A stretch of DNA of 64,000 nt, from the NCBI GenBank assembly GCA_963691655.1, contig OY829326.1, positions 143,114,998 through 143,178,997 of the forward strand. The letters are read 5' to 3'. Shown here one piece after another: positions 44,046 through 55,096 of the stretch. This stretch comes from Toxonevra muliebris (taxonomy: Eukaryota; Arthropoda; Insecta; Diptera; Pallopteridae). The first letter of the stretch is position 1, and the number at the start of each line of letters is the position of its first letter. The position numbers and the translations under genes were made by a program. The notes beneath the pieces were generated by a model. That model was not told where the DNA came from and did not search any database. It saw only the letters and a program-made list of their open reading frames with translations.

Positions 44046-45889
44046 AAGGTCGCAGTATAATAATATCTAGTATTGATTAGTGAGTGATAACAGAATTGCA
44101 GCTAGGTCCCTTCATATTAACAACCAAACTGTGTTATAATAGCTCACAAAATATTCGAATCATTCAATGTTGAATACTGATGGCTTCGGGGTAAATAGAA
44201 CAAACGCAAGAAGGTTAATTATTTTTAATAACACAAGCCAGCAAAACACAACTTTTGTTAAGAAGACTGCAAGCAAGCATTGTCAATGTACGAAAAAGAT
44301 CAATTTTGATCTATAAAATCTAGCAACAATTTTTCACCATTTTTTACTAATTTAGCGAAAAACAGATAATATTTTCATTTTTCTTTGTCTATTGAACTCT
44401 TCATCTCGTTCTCCAAAGTCCATACCGCTAGAAGATCTTAAGATAGTGGAGCATTTTGGTGACAAAACTCATTCTTCCCTATAAAAATCTCATATCAAAA
44501 TCGTTGTTCAAAAATCAAAAGAATTTAAGGCGACGAAAAAATTAAACCCCCCTTAGGAAGTCTCTGGATATGTTAGTGTTGTAACTATAAATGAAATCGA
44601 GCACGCAGGAAACTAAGTTGCGCTATTCAAAAACTTATGGTTGAATCCGGGTGTTCACTAGAGTTTTATAGTTGGATATCTAAGATATAGTTTGAGGCAT
44701 TATAGACGCCTCTGTCAGGTTAGATTTCACAACAAAAGCTGAGTTTGATTTTTACTTTTTGAATACAATTTCTTTTTCTTGAGCTAATAAAAAATGTGAG
44801 ATTCTTGTTCAGCGATGAAATTCTATCAAAAAATCATATTGCAGTTCAACGCTTATTTTATTTGCTGGCCATTTTCAGTTCAGTTTTATGTTTAATAAAA
44901 GAGGGGCTAGAATCAAATGAAAGATTGCGAGCGAGTTAAAATTTTTGCTGTTCATATTCTCGTTTCTTAGAATGATTGCATAACCAGAAACCCATACCAG
45001 AGCTAGTAAAGTTTTGCTCGCATGTCTAATGAGCCTGACAATTGTCTCGTTTACTATTTTGGAGGCGAAAGAATAATCCGAAAAAGCTTCAATAGTCGCT
45101 TGGCGATACGACCAACTGAAAATAGAGTTACCCTTTTATTTAATACTATTTTTTCTTCAAGGCTATTGATTCTAAAATAGACACCTGCCCAGCTTTGTTG
45201 TCCATTTTAGTTACAAAATTATGAAATTTTCAGCGGTACGGCGGGAAGACACCAACTTGGGCCGCTAGTAATCCCAGGTAATATGCAGCAGCTACCGACA
45301 AACTGATATTTGCTTTCAGTTACACCATTTCTGATCAAAAAATAGTGGCTTTCCAAGTTCTATACAGATCTATAAAGTACTTAAGTTTTTTCAAGTTCAC
45401 ATAACAGTGGCAAGCGTTGTACTGGTACTCAGCAGTATTTTGGTACTGGTTCCGTGGAATTTATTTAACCCAAAAGTATGCATTATTAAAATGATTTAAA
45501 ACTATTTATTTTAAAATTATGCAAAAAAAATGTTCAGTATTTTTAAAATATACATTTAATAGAAATTGTTGTAAAAAATTAATATACTCGAAATACGTGA
45601 ATATAATTAAAATTCTTGAAAGTATTTAAAATACTTGATAATGAAATACTGAGTATAAGCACTAAGAAAAATACTGGGACTTGAGATTTTTTAAGGACCA
45701 GCATTTTTCAAAGTAATTCAGATTTTTAAAGTATCAGCATCATAATACTGAATACCAAATCGATTATTTACATATACTGGTATTTGTACAACTATATAAC
45801 TGAAACTTTACAGCCTTAGTTCTATAATTTATCTGTCCTGCAATAATTTTCGGGTTTTAAATGAAAAGTGCATGTGAATATCCAAAAAC
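44046..45889. other. Unassigned, no gene seen
   Basis: No coding motif. Around 45420-45770, words such as AGTATTTTGGTACTGG, AATACTGAGTATAAG and TACTGGTATTTG recur loosely in both orientations, suggesting an old unidentified repeat. Confidence 0.35.
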
Positions 45890-46390
45890 TGCATGCAGTG
45901 GTGGTAGATTCAGTAATACTTCCATAGATATGATCAGCATCAATGTGATGTCAATACAAGCATGATGCTGTAGACTACTCAGCAGACGTTTCAAGGACTT
46001 CGACCATCATGTGATAGCATCATACACCAGGCATAGTCTGACAACTCGTTAGTACATATTTATGTACATCCAGTGAACTATTTTGGGACTTAGTCCCCAA
46101 GGCCTCCCAAACATTTTGCAACATTGCAGCGCTATATTCATAGCTTTCGCTGCCATGTTATCAAAATGCTTAGTAAACGGCAACTTGGAATCGGGAAGAG
46201 CTCTTAAGTATTTGGCAATATTAGAAAAAGTAGATAACTGCATGCCCAAAATGGTCGGCCACTTTACTTTTGGCAGATTTCTTCTTGATGTGAAGAGCAT
46301 GGTCGCTGTTAGTCATGACTGGCGTGACCATGATGTCTATGAATTGTTCTTCACAGAAATTAATATTTATGAGCCACCTTGTATATTCAT
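45890..46390 (-). pseudogene. LINE reverse transcriptase fragment (thumb region)
   Basis: The minus-strand frame 46300-46049 gives LFTSRRNLPKV, then IAKYLRALPDSKLPFTKHF (normally KYLG..LD..L.W) and KAMNIALQCCKMFGRPWGLS with PKIVHWMY. After a stop and frame change at about 46045, VVRLCLVYDAITWWSKSL and MEVLLNLPPLHA continue the family order. This is the end of the reverse transcriptase domain of a Jockey/I-group LINE. Active-site (F)ADD is not in the fragment. Several lesions. Confidence 0.72.
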
Positions 46391-46949
46391 TACAATAAAA
46401 AAATAAATCGCTTAAATCGTGGTCATTACAAACATAAACAATTTTATTCCAAAAAAATAAAAATTTAACTTTATAGAAAGTTTAACTTTTGCTAAGCAAT
46501 TTATTTTGGTTGTTGATCTGGAATTTTTGCCTGCTATTTACATGAAAAAAAAACTAAAAAATTTTAATACTCAAAGCTGCAAAAAGTATACATACTTATA
46601 CAAACTGTAGGTATGTCAGTAAATGTATATGTATGCATGTGTATGAATAAATGTAGTAATGTCTATTGCAACAATATAAATATATTAACAATATCAAAAC
46701 CCCTAGCAGCACTTCATGCAGAAAACTAAAAGAAAATAAATTAGATTTACTTTTTTGGCAAAAAAAAAAATTACTATGGATGCATTTTGTACCTTCAATG
46801 TATTTATTTAGATTCAAAGTAAGTTCTACTTAAGTCCTCCTCATGTGAATACTTATAAATGCCCAATATTATATTATTAATACATATTTTTATTGAAAAC
46901 ACTTACTTCAAAGAATTGTGATCGAAGGATAAAAATATATATACGTATA
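46391..46949. other. AT-rich intergenic, no gene seen
   Basis: A/T tracts and TATGTA runs only. Confidence 0.4.
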
Positions 46950-46957
46950 GGTATGCA

Positions 46958-48722
46958 CAGTAGCGTATCCAAGGGGGGAAGCCGGAAGGACTAAAGCCCC
47001 CTTCAACCCGAAAAGCTTATAGTAAACTAGTAACCAGTAATTTTTGAGAAATCAAAAATATTTAGATTTTTCAAAAAAAAAAAGCCATCAGCAGTGAAAA
47101 GTATATACTTTCCACAAACGAAAAAACTTTAGGATTTAAACTATTATTTTATATAATATATTTTATTTTAATAATAATAATTTAATATAAATATTAAAAT
47201 GGGATCGTATAATTTGAATCAATTCTGATTAGCCGCCATGCTGGGCGGATGCCAATAGGATGCACCTTACTTACAGTGCAACTGGTTATTAATTACATTC
47301 AGACTACATTGAATCTACAATTTCAACGCCAGCTTTTAAGTGTCTTAATTTTAGAAAGCTTGATAATGGTCTAGTTTTTGGATTGAATTTTTTGCCCGGT
47401 TTTGAACTGAATTCTGGTTTGATTGTAAGTCAGAATTTTGTTTTATTTTAGTTTGCATTTTAATCTGAATTTGTTTTGAGTTTTAATCCATGTTTGGTCT
47501 AAATTTTGGTTTGTTTTATTTTGTATTTGGCGTCTTTTTAGCCTCAGTTTTAATCTAACTATTAGTTTGAGTTGTGGTTAATATTTTCGTGTGATTTGGC
47601 TTGATTTTGATACTATTTTAGTCTGAATTTCGACCCGAAATCGGTCTGAATTTTTTTTTTAAATTTGGTCTGAATTTGTCTGGAATTTTGGTCTAGTTTT
47701 TGTTTAAATTGAGTTAAAATTTGTTGATATAAATATTTATCAGATATTCCCACTAGTTTTTGGTCTGAATTTTGGGTTACTTTCGTTCGGTATTTGGTGC
47801 CCTTTTGGTCTAAAGTTTTGTCTAACTATTGGTCTGAGTTGTGGTCTAAATTTTTTTTTGGAATTTTGGAATGAATTTTAAAACTGAATTTTGGGTTTTT
47901 AGTCTAAGTTTTGACCTGAATTTAATCTCCGATTCGTGGTCTGAGCATTGTTTTTTTTTTTAATCGGTTATTGCCCGGTACCCGAAAGCGTGTACAGATC
48001 TCGTTAAAGTTTAAAATGTATTGGTTTTTTGGTCAAATTAAGATATATTTACATTTTAAGTAATGATAAGTAAGCCTGATATTAAAGAACGTATTTATTT
48101 TTTCATAAAAATGAAGTGCTTGGTTATGGAGTTGTGAGATCGTAAACTCACCACCAAACCGATACTAATAGTGATATCGATGCTAAGAGTGATATGAATA
48201 TATATTTTAAAAATTCGTTTAAAGTACTATCCAAATCAACTGTAATCTTAATTTAATTTTTTTCGGGTTTTTGTTTCGGCCAAAAATGATTCAAAAAATA
48301 GAAGTGTATCAAAATTTTTTCTCAAGGGAAACTAAAATTTCCTTCAAATTGTTTTCTCAAAATAGATCATTTAACAATATTAATCCATCAGAGAAATCAT
48401 AATCAAGATTTTGATCTGAATTTGGTCTCATTTTGATCTAGGTTTTTGATCTGAATTTGGTTCATTTCTTGGTTTGAACTTCGATCTGAAAAAAGTATTT
48501 GAATTTTAGTTTGAAATTTGGTCGAAATTTCTGTCTAAATTTCTATACGGTTTTAGTTTGGTCTCAGTTTTGTTCCAGTTATCTTTTAATTTTTGACATG
48601 TATTAGATAAAATTTTTACATTAGTTTTTGGTCTATGTTTTGGTCGATAGTGAGTCTGATATTTATATTTTAATTTAGTAAAATCAGCGGCCCCCCAAAC
48701 TCAAATCCTAGAACCACCACTG
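46958..48722. mobile_element. hAT-type non-autonomous element filled with GTCTGAATTTT motifs
   Basis: The ends are CAGTAGCGTATCCAAGG (left) and CAGTGGTGGTTCTAGGA (right, reverse complement), flanked by a perfect 8-bp duplication GGTATGCA (46950-46957 and 48723-48730). This is diagnostic of hAT-superfamily insertion. G-rich blocks (AAGGGGGGAAG, and TTGGGGGGCC on the right complement) lie just inside. From about 47340 to 48660 the interior is degenerate repeats of GGTCTGAATTTTGG. No transposase. The right end matches the element ending at 1066. Confidence 0.85.
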
Positions 48723-48730
48723 GGTATGCA

Positions 48731-49121
48731 TATGTAGATATATACACACATGTAAATATATGCATATCTGTGTATGTAAATACATTGTTTTTCCTTTCGC
48801 ATAACTTCAATTCATTCGGAAAAACAATTTTTACTCACAATTTTGTAAACATTTTACTTCACTGAACATATTTACAATTGCAAACAATTGCACATGCATT
48901 TAAACATGCATACATTTAATGTACACACATATATAAAGCCATACATGCATACTTGCATATATGTGTATTCAACAGACACACACTTTGTATGTATAAAATA
49001 TTGACTACCCTTAAGAAAAAAAAAAAAAAATTGGCACAAATTGTTCATTTTAACTTCGATTTGTATGAATGTAGTATATGAATATCTATAAAAATATATG
49101 TGGATATATAAATATACATGT
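48731..49121. other. Microsatellite-like TATGCATA/TACATA sequence
   Basis: Rich in TATGCATA-, ACATATG- and TACATA-type words, which form the target environment of the two flanking hAT insertions. No gene. Confidence 0.45.
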
Positions 49122-49580
49122 GTATGCATCAGTGGCATAGTCAAGAGGCTGGGGGGGATTGAGTGGATAATAAAAGCTAGCGATCGAAAATAATAATAAC
49201 TTGAAAAGATTTTTAACGAACGAATCCCAACGGAGCCACTTACTAGCTCATCGCCACGATAGGCACATCCTCATATCATACGAATTTGCTCTGACCTTCA
49301 AGTTCATTAAGTTTTTCGTATTCATATACATTAGGGATGTCGATCCCGAAACATTTTCGGTATTCGGTATTTTCGAGATTCAAATTTGAGTCCCGGGATA
49401 TCGGCATTGATAGTCTCATCACGTATGTATTGTACAAAACGCTTCGTGTTTTGTTATCTTTGAGTCTACAGAAATTTTTTTTTTTTTTTATATGGTATTT
49501 TGTGTTAAACTATTTTCTTTGTTCTACGAAATTTTGACTGGAATGTCCAATAATTATAATAAACTATTTTACACGCTCTA

Positions 49581-50832
49581 CAGGGTGACAATTGTAAAGT
49601 GACGCAAGTTTAATACTCTGCAGCAAGCTTTGCCATTTACCGTTACTTTTATTTAAAAAGCAAATTCATTCATCATTGGCTTTGCTTTTAATTTCATTTG
49701 AATTTTTGTTATTACATTTTGAAATTTCCATAAAAATGGACAAGGAAAATATTCGTCGTGAAATTATGAAATTTCATTTGGCAAATTATAGTAGCCGTCA
49801 AATTGCAAAGGCTTAAAGCCTTTGTCAAGTCGTACGGTAGACCGAGCTATTATTCGATATAATGAAACTGGGGGTTTTGGAGATAGAGACCGGGGAAAAT
49901 TTTCAACAGTTGCCACTACTGGTTTAACAGAAAACATTCGTAATCACTATGGAAGTGGGAGTAAACCGTGAAACAGTGCGAATCATTGCAAAATCAAAGC
50001 TTAATCTTAAGCCGTACAAGCTCCGAAAAGCTCAAGATCTGACACAAAAAAAGAAAGATTTGCGACTGCAAAGATGCAAGGCGTTGCTACGCTCCTCCGT
50101 GTTGAAAAATGTTGAAAATATCTTGTTTACAGATGAAAAAATTTTCACGGTTGAACAACATTTTAATTCGCAAAATGACCGAATGTGGCTAACATCATCA
50201 TCGCAACAAAATAGGACTGTTGGCCGAGTTCAAAAGCCAGCTTCCGTTATGGTATGGGCTGGAGTTTCCGCTAATGCCAGAACCCCTCTAATATTCGTGG
50301 AAGAGGGTGTTAAAATTGACCAGGTTGTTTATCGAAGCATTTTAAATGAACATGTTCTTCCCTGGGCCAAAGATATATTTGGAAATGAAAACTGCACTTT
50401 CCAGCAAGATTCTGCACCTTCCCACATGGCAAAATTAACGCAAACATGGATAAAAGACAATTTTTCTGGATTCATAACATCTCAAGAATGGCCACCATAC
50501 TCCCCAGACTTGAATCCAATGGACTACTCTATTTGGAGTATTTTAGAGAGTAAGGCTTGTGCATCTCAACACCACAGTCTGGAGTCGCTGACAAATTCAT
50601 TAGAGAAAGCCTGGACTGAAATTGATCAGGAAGTCCTGTGGCGAACAGTCCTACGATTTCCGGATCGATTGAAGGCATGTGTGCAGGCTAAAGGAGGTTA
50701 TATTGAATGAGGTGGGGTTCAAATGAATGCTTATATATTCAGCAATGTTAACACTTCATTGTACTTAATGGAAGTACGTCCTTTTGAAAATAACTGCTAA
50801 AATGTGTGCGTCACTTTACGATTGTCACCCTG
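49581..50832 (+). mobile_element. Tc1/mariner DD37D (maT-type) element, full length
   Basis: The 26-bp inverted repeats start CAGGGTGACAATTGTAAAG and differ at one base between ends. TA flanks are at 49579-49580 and 50833-50834. The 1252-bp element carries one plus-strand gene (49737-50710), intact over its C-terminal three quarters. Confidence 0.92.
49737..50710 (+). pseudogene. DD37D transposase, broken near the N-terminus
   Basis: The start is MDKENIRREIMKFHLANYSS. A stop and frameshift near 49815 interrupt the first helix-turn-helix (the frame RTVDRAIIRYNETGGFGDRD continues it). A second shift near 49950 leads into the long intact frame (49949-50710): NRETVRIIAKSKL (second helix-turn-helix), LFTDEKIFTVE (first Asp), VMVWAGVSANARTPL, CTFQQDSAPSHMAKL (second Asp) and YSPDLNPMDYSIW (third Asp). 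I count 37 residues between the second and third Asp, the spacing of maT-type elements. The C-terminus is KACVQAKGGYIE. The catalytic domain is complete, but the DNA-binding part is damaged, so autonomous activity is unlikely. Confidence 0.88.
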
Positions 50833-51383
50833 TATATACAAAACCTTTTTTCAAAGTTTAAGAGTGCTTCTGAATTGATATAAAGTGAAAAAAACTGTAT
50901 TTTTTGGCCCGCAACGGCAATCTCAAATTTCTACAGTGATGATTTTTCTAGATACAGCAAAAATTGATCTATTCTAATTGAGTTAAAATTTCGCAAAGAA
51001 AAATAATGGTTGCATTTTATTCGCCAGCTAGTTTAACAGGCTCTATGATGTAAGGCGCCAGGAAGTGGCGCAATTTTCAGTATGAAATATTATCCCATCA
51101 TACAAAATTTAAATATGACGCCAAACTGAAATGAAAAAGAACCTTAATATTTTTATTTCACATATGTTATTTAAAGGAAAAAAGGCCCCAAAATTAAAAA
51201 AGAAAAACATTAATTATATCATCTACCTTATATTTACAAAAAGAACAATTGTAGCTTTCCATATTATTAGTAAGGGAAGTGGTCTGCAATTTAAAGACGA
51301 ATATTCATAAGGATAATAATAAACAAAGAAACCCCGAAGACAAAAATATTTTTTCAGATGACACCACTTTGCAATGTCGGGAA

Positions 51384-51755
51384 TCAGCGTAAACATCCAC
51401 GTTCCTCAATTTTTAATGTTCCCGTAGGTCTTTCTCCTGCTTTATTATACAGCCTCTTGAGCTGCGTCGCATGTATGTCTATGAGCAGCTTTCCCGTGAT
51501 GACATAAATCGCGTCCTGCGATATTGTTCGGAAAGCACTGGATACCCTCAATGTGCTTAGTCTTTGAACGGCTAGCGCCTCCTTGATGTGCCACTTTTTT
51601 GCATCTGCCCAAATGGGTGCTGCATATAACACCACAGAGTCCATCACGGTGAACAAAAGCTGCCTTCTGCTTGCGCGTGCCCCTCCAACGTTTGGCATTA
51701 TGCGCGTTGGTGCGCCGTTTATTTTCGCCGCTTTGCTGCTGACCGCTGCAAGATG
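51384..51755 (-). pseudogene. R1-clade LINE reverse transcriptase fragment
   Basis: From about 51752 on the minus strand: AAVSSKAAKING, RIMPNVGGARASRRQLL, VMDSVVLYAAPIWADAKKW, VQRLSTLRVSSAFRTIS, and KLLIDIHATQLKRLY. These are the conserved blocks after the reverse transcriptase active site in R1-type LINEs; the same region is the 5' start of the fragment at 24800-25610, with different sequence. The frame is open throughout. Both ends are truncated, and it lies inside the middle hAT-type element. Confidence 0.82.
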
Positions 51756-52290
51756 AGAAATTTTTTTTATTTTTTTTTTTTAGTCTAATATTAGATCAAA
51801 TCCCGATATTCCGAAATTGACATCCCTTATATATGTACATTTATATATCTCTTATGTATTTTTATTCATAGGAAAATCCTGGTGGTGGGTTAGCAGAAAG
51901 TTTTGGATAGCATTTTTGAGCTGCAAAACCTTGATTCCGAAATTGTTTTAAATGAGTTTCAATACTACAATAAAACCACCTTTATAAATTTATACAACTT
52001 GTAAACGGTTTCAGGAAATATTTCACAGCTACAACTGAAAGAACTTTCCTCGCAACTGCATTAATTAAGTAATTTAGAAGCTAAATAAAATTTCAAATTT
52101 AATTTTATAATCAGGGAGCATTGAAACGGGCTGACTATGTTAGCAGGGAAATTCATTATCGGTATATATACTAAAGAAAAAAGATTTAGTTTTATTTTAT
52201 AATACAAAATTTTAGAAAAATCCAAAGAAGTTTTTTTTTTCGCTAAATCTCCTCTCTTCAAAAAATCTTGTCTACACCTCTGGTATGCAT

Positions 52291-52617
52291 GCATGCATTA
52301 CTTGTATATGTAATAGCATTTAATTTTAAATAATTCGTATGCTTTTGTTTTCAATTTGTAACACTTTAATTGCTACAAATTACAATATTTCGTACATGTA
52401 AACTATCTATATTCATGCATGTAAATGTGCATTGCAGCAGTTTTTGGAGTGCAATGAAATTTTGGTATTTATAGAATATTTAAGTATTTTAAATTTAATT
52501 GTAAATAAATTTAATTTCGTACATACTAAGTCAAGTTATGCTTCTTTTTATTGGTTGAACCTAGTCATAGTTGCATAGATTATTGTGCATTTATAAGTAC
52601 AAATATTGCATATAGTA
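52291..52617. other. AT-rich intergenic, no gene seen
   Basis: TATGCATG and TACATGTA words, no coding motif. Confidence 0.4.
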
Positions 52618-52777
52618 CACTGAGGGAAAAAATGCTGTTATATCAAACGGAAAGGATATTAAACCAACAGATTTTGGTGTTAAATCCCATCCAAAAGTGA
52701 ACTCTGTTATATTAACAGGCAATGTGCTGTTGATTTGAAAAACAAAACTACAAAATAGTAGCTGCCAAAATTCTTCA

Positions 52778-52852
52778 CACTATAGCCTAGTTGTCTAGTG
52801 TGCAAGCAAGCACGCAGCCACTTGTGACTAAAGTTCAAATCCCACAAGTTTC
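52778..52852 (+). other. tRNA-like unit (pol III promoter-like)
   Basis: A box TAGCCTAGTTG (52783-52793) fits the consensus fully. B box AGTTCAAATCC (52832-52842) has one mismatch. A T-arm-like stem CTTGTG/CACAAG encloses the B box. An anticodon arm is unclear. Probably a SINE head or pseudo-tRNA. Confidence 0.45.
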
Positions 52853-52992
52853 TTTTTACATTATTTTTTAAATAAATTAAAAAATCAAAAAAAAATTTTT
52901 TTTTTTTTTTTTTTGAATTATTTTTTCTTTTTTGTTCAGTTTATTTTTTTATTATTAAAGTTTTAAATTATTTTTTCTTGAATTGTTTTTTC

Positions 52993-53071
52993 CAAAGCTC
53001 GAACCTGTGTCCGAAAAACATTCGCGTAATGACTGTCGAACCACGCGCTTACCAACTGTGCCACTTAACCA
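52993..53071 (-). other. tRNA-like unit, opposite orientation
   Basis: On the minus strand: A box TGGCACAGTTGG (53052-53063), then TAAGCGCGTGGTTCGA, and B box-like GGTTCGAGCTT (52995-53005). It faces the plus-strand unit 140 bp away. Confidence 0.45.
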
Positions 53072-53861
53072 AATTTGTTTCCATTAAATTTTATTTGTTT
53101 TACTCTTTTAATGTTTCGAGCACTAATTATAGTTTTTTAACTCTTTGAGGCACACGACTTAAAAGAAAATAAAAACTCCAATTGCACAGAGTTTTTTTTT
53201 ATTATTTATAGCATTGACAACTGAATGAGAAACTGTAAATAAAATGTTAAACTATATGACTATAAGTAATTTCAACTTTTCGAAGTGGGTTAAAACATAT
53301 ACCACCACGCATAAACTAAGTAAAAGTTGGGACAATTTATACCCTACCTAACCTTAAAGAGTTAACTATGCAAGAGAGAGTAAGATATACAAATTTAAAA
53401 TACTCAATCAGGTCGTCTTTGTTTATTATTATTTGTAAAAATAGACCGTATAAAATTTTGAAATTGTGTTAGTGAGAGCCAAAAATGTTGTTACTGTATT
53501 AGAGTTTCCATTAGCCCTGTCTGGCAGGGTTATGAACTAAATATTCAACAGATAACGACAGACGAAAATTGTCAATACAAAATAAGAAACTGAAACTTGA
53601 ATCAAACAAATTGCGGTTAATACAACAGATTTTCTTAACAACAGCGATGAACTGTTAAAATCACAGTTTTTTTTCTCGATGTATATGAAAGTCATCGCTC
53701 TCATGTAAGTGAATGAGTTTATGCTTTATCTTTTTATGTATGCACATATATGTATTAGATATTTCTATACAAATGTATGTGCTTATATATTTAATTAAAA
53801 TAAATTCGTCACAAAATTTGAATATTTCACATAAACCCAGTAATTAAACAAATATCACAGT

Positions 53862-54510
53862 AATGTCATATAATGTACGTCGATATGCAAGGATTTCAAA
53901 GATCCGTACACCCGCAAAACATTATATACCTACCTGGTTCGGTCTAGGCTTGAGTATGCTTCATTCATTTGGAGTCCATACTATAATGTTCACTCAACTC
54001 GTGCTGAAAGAGTACAAAGGAAGTTTCTTCACTTCGCTCTTCAACCTTTACGTTTTGCTGATCCAATTTCTCCATACATTGCTCGTTGTCAACTTATTAA
54101 TTTAAAGTCTCTCGAAAATAGAAGGATCATTCAATCACTTATGTTTATTTATGACACACTTTGTGCAAATATTGATTGTCCTGTCTTACTTGGTCAAATT
54201 GGTTTAAATGTTCCGTTTAAATCATTAAGGGTTAATGCACTATTTCATGTCAGTATTCAAAAAACTAATTATTTAAGGAATGCTCCAAATACTAGGGCTT
54301 TACTTGAATTTAATAGGATTTCTAAATATAATAATATTGATTTTTCATTGAATAGAAATAGTTTTAAGATGTATATTGATGCAATTTACTCCTAAGTAAT
54401 TAATTGTATTTATAATTTTCTACGTTTTACATATTTCATTGTCATCTAGTTAGTATGGATTTGTATTCATTAGACTCAAAATAAAGAAATAAATAAATAA
54501 TGTTGCATAT
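53862..54510 (+). pseudogene. Jockey/I-group LINE, 5'-truncated C-terminal part with AAAT tail
   Basis: After a one-base shift near 53890 a single open frame runs from about 53893 to the stop at 54395. It reads DPYTRKTLYTYLVRSRLEYA, FIWSPYYNVHSTRAERVQ, KFLHFALQPLRF, and then SLENRRIIQSLMFIYDTLC to a C-terminus MYIDAIYS. The LEYAS.IWSPY and ERVQRKFLHFAL blocks are typical of the end of LINE reverse transcriptases. The 3' UTR ends in AATAAAGAAATAAATAAAT (about 54485-54500). The insertion starts abruptly at about 53862, a normal 5' truncation. Good frame preservation suggests it is younger than the other LINE fragments. Confidence 0.78.
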
Positions 54511-55094
54511 TAGTAAAATTTAATAGTTTTTGAATCTATTTTGCGTAAGTCATTATTTTTGAAGTAGTTCTTTATGTTATACAATTCTATGCTGGGAATT
54601 TTCATATAAAAATTTAAATGTATTCATTTTATTTTTTATATAATAAAAATTATATTATTTTAAAATTTTTTTCTCATTTATTTCATGTCACAAAACGTAG
54701 TAAAGAAACGCATCAACGCTACTGGCAGCAGTGATGACATATTATAAAACGGATGTCACACCAACAGATATGCTTTCACTCCCATTGGAAAATATGTATA
54801 AAGCTATGCAAAATTTATTTTTTTTAATATTTTTAATATTTCTTTTCACAATAAATGCGGTGACAGTGTGTTCCTTTAGTCCTCTGGGATATATATATGT
54901 GTGTGAATCTAAGTACGCTAATGCTACACCTGCCTATTATTAACCATATTTTTTTTGTTTCTGTACATTGTTGATTTTCATGCACTGCATTTAAGTTGTT
55001 TTAATTTCAGTTTTAATAAGCATTGAAGTGTTATGTTTTGGTACATGTATAAAACTTCTAGTCTGCAATGCATGGCCTCGCTACTGCATAAATA
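54511..55094. other. AT-rich intergenic, no gene seen
   Basis: The frame 54731-54943 is hydrophobic (FFLIFLIFLFTINAV) but arises from TTTTTAATA repeats and has no homologue I recognise. Confidence 0.4.
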
Positions 55095-55096
55095 TA

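Larger units (their letters stand above)
49332..51828. mobile_element. hAT-type element (middle layer)
   Basis: The ends are TAGGGATGTCGATCCCG and, complemented, AAGGGATGTCAATTTCGG. A probable 8-bp duplication reads ATATACAT (49324-49331) and ATATATGT (51829-51836), six of eight identical. CCGATATTCCG/CGGTATTCGG words lie inside both ends. It hosts a complete DD37D element (49581-50832) and an R1-clade LINE fragment (51384-51755); without the DD37D insertion about 1.2 kb remains. Confidence 0.62.
49130..52282. mobile_element. hAT-type element (outer layer of a three-level nest)
   Basis: The ends CAGTGGCATAGTCAAGA and CAGAGGTGTAGACAAGA (right end complemented) match at 13 of 17 positions and are flanked by a perfect 8-bp duplication GTATGCAT (49122-49129 and 52283-52290). 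A G-rich GCTGGGGGGGATT lies just inside the left end, as in the hAT-type element at 46958. Nearly all of its 3153 bp is occupied by another hAT-type element (49332-51828), so the outer element itself is only about 650 bp. Confidence 0.8.
52618..53681. mobile_element. CACTG-ended inverted-repeat element with two tRNA-like units
   Basis: The left end is CACTGAGGGAAAAAATGCTG and the complement of the right end is CATCGAGAAAAAAAACTGTG, an imperfect inverted repeat. Just inside, both ends carry repeated words close to CTGTTRTATTAA and CAACAGATTTT. CACTG termini occur in Chapaev (CMC) transposons, but no target duplication is clear (flanks GTA and TAT), so the class is tentative. The interior holds opposed tRNA-like units at 52778-52852 (plus) and 52993-53071 (minus), separated by A/T tracts. 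Confidence 0.45.

Noticed and set aside
54731..54943. Frame with a strong hydrophobic segment (possible signal anchor)
   Set aside because: The hydrophobic run comes from repeated TTTTTAATA and the frame has no other protein-like feature.
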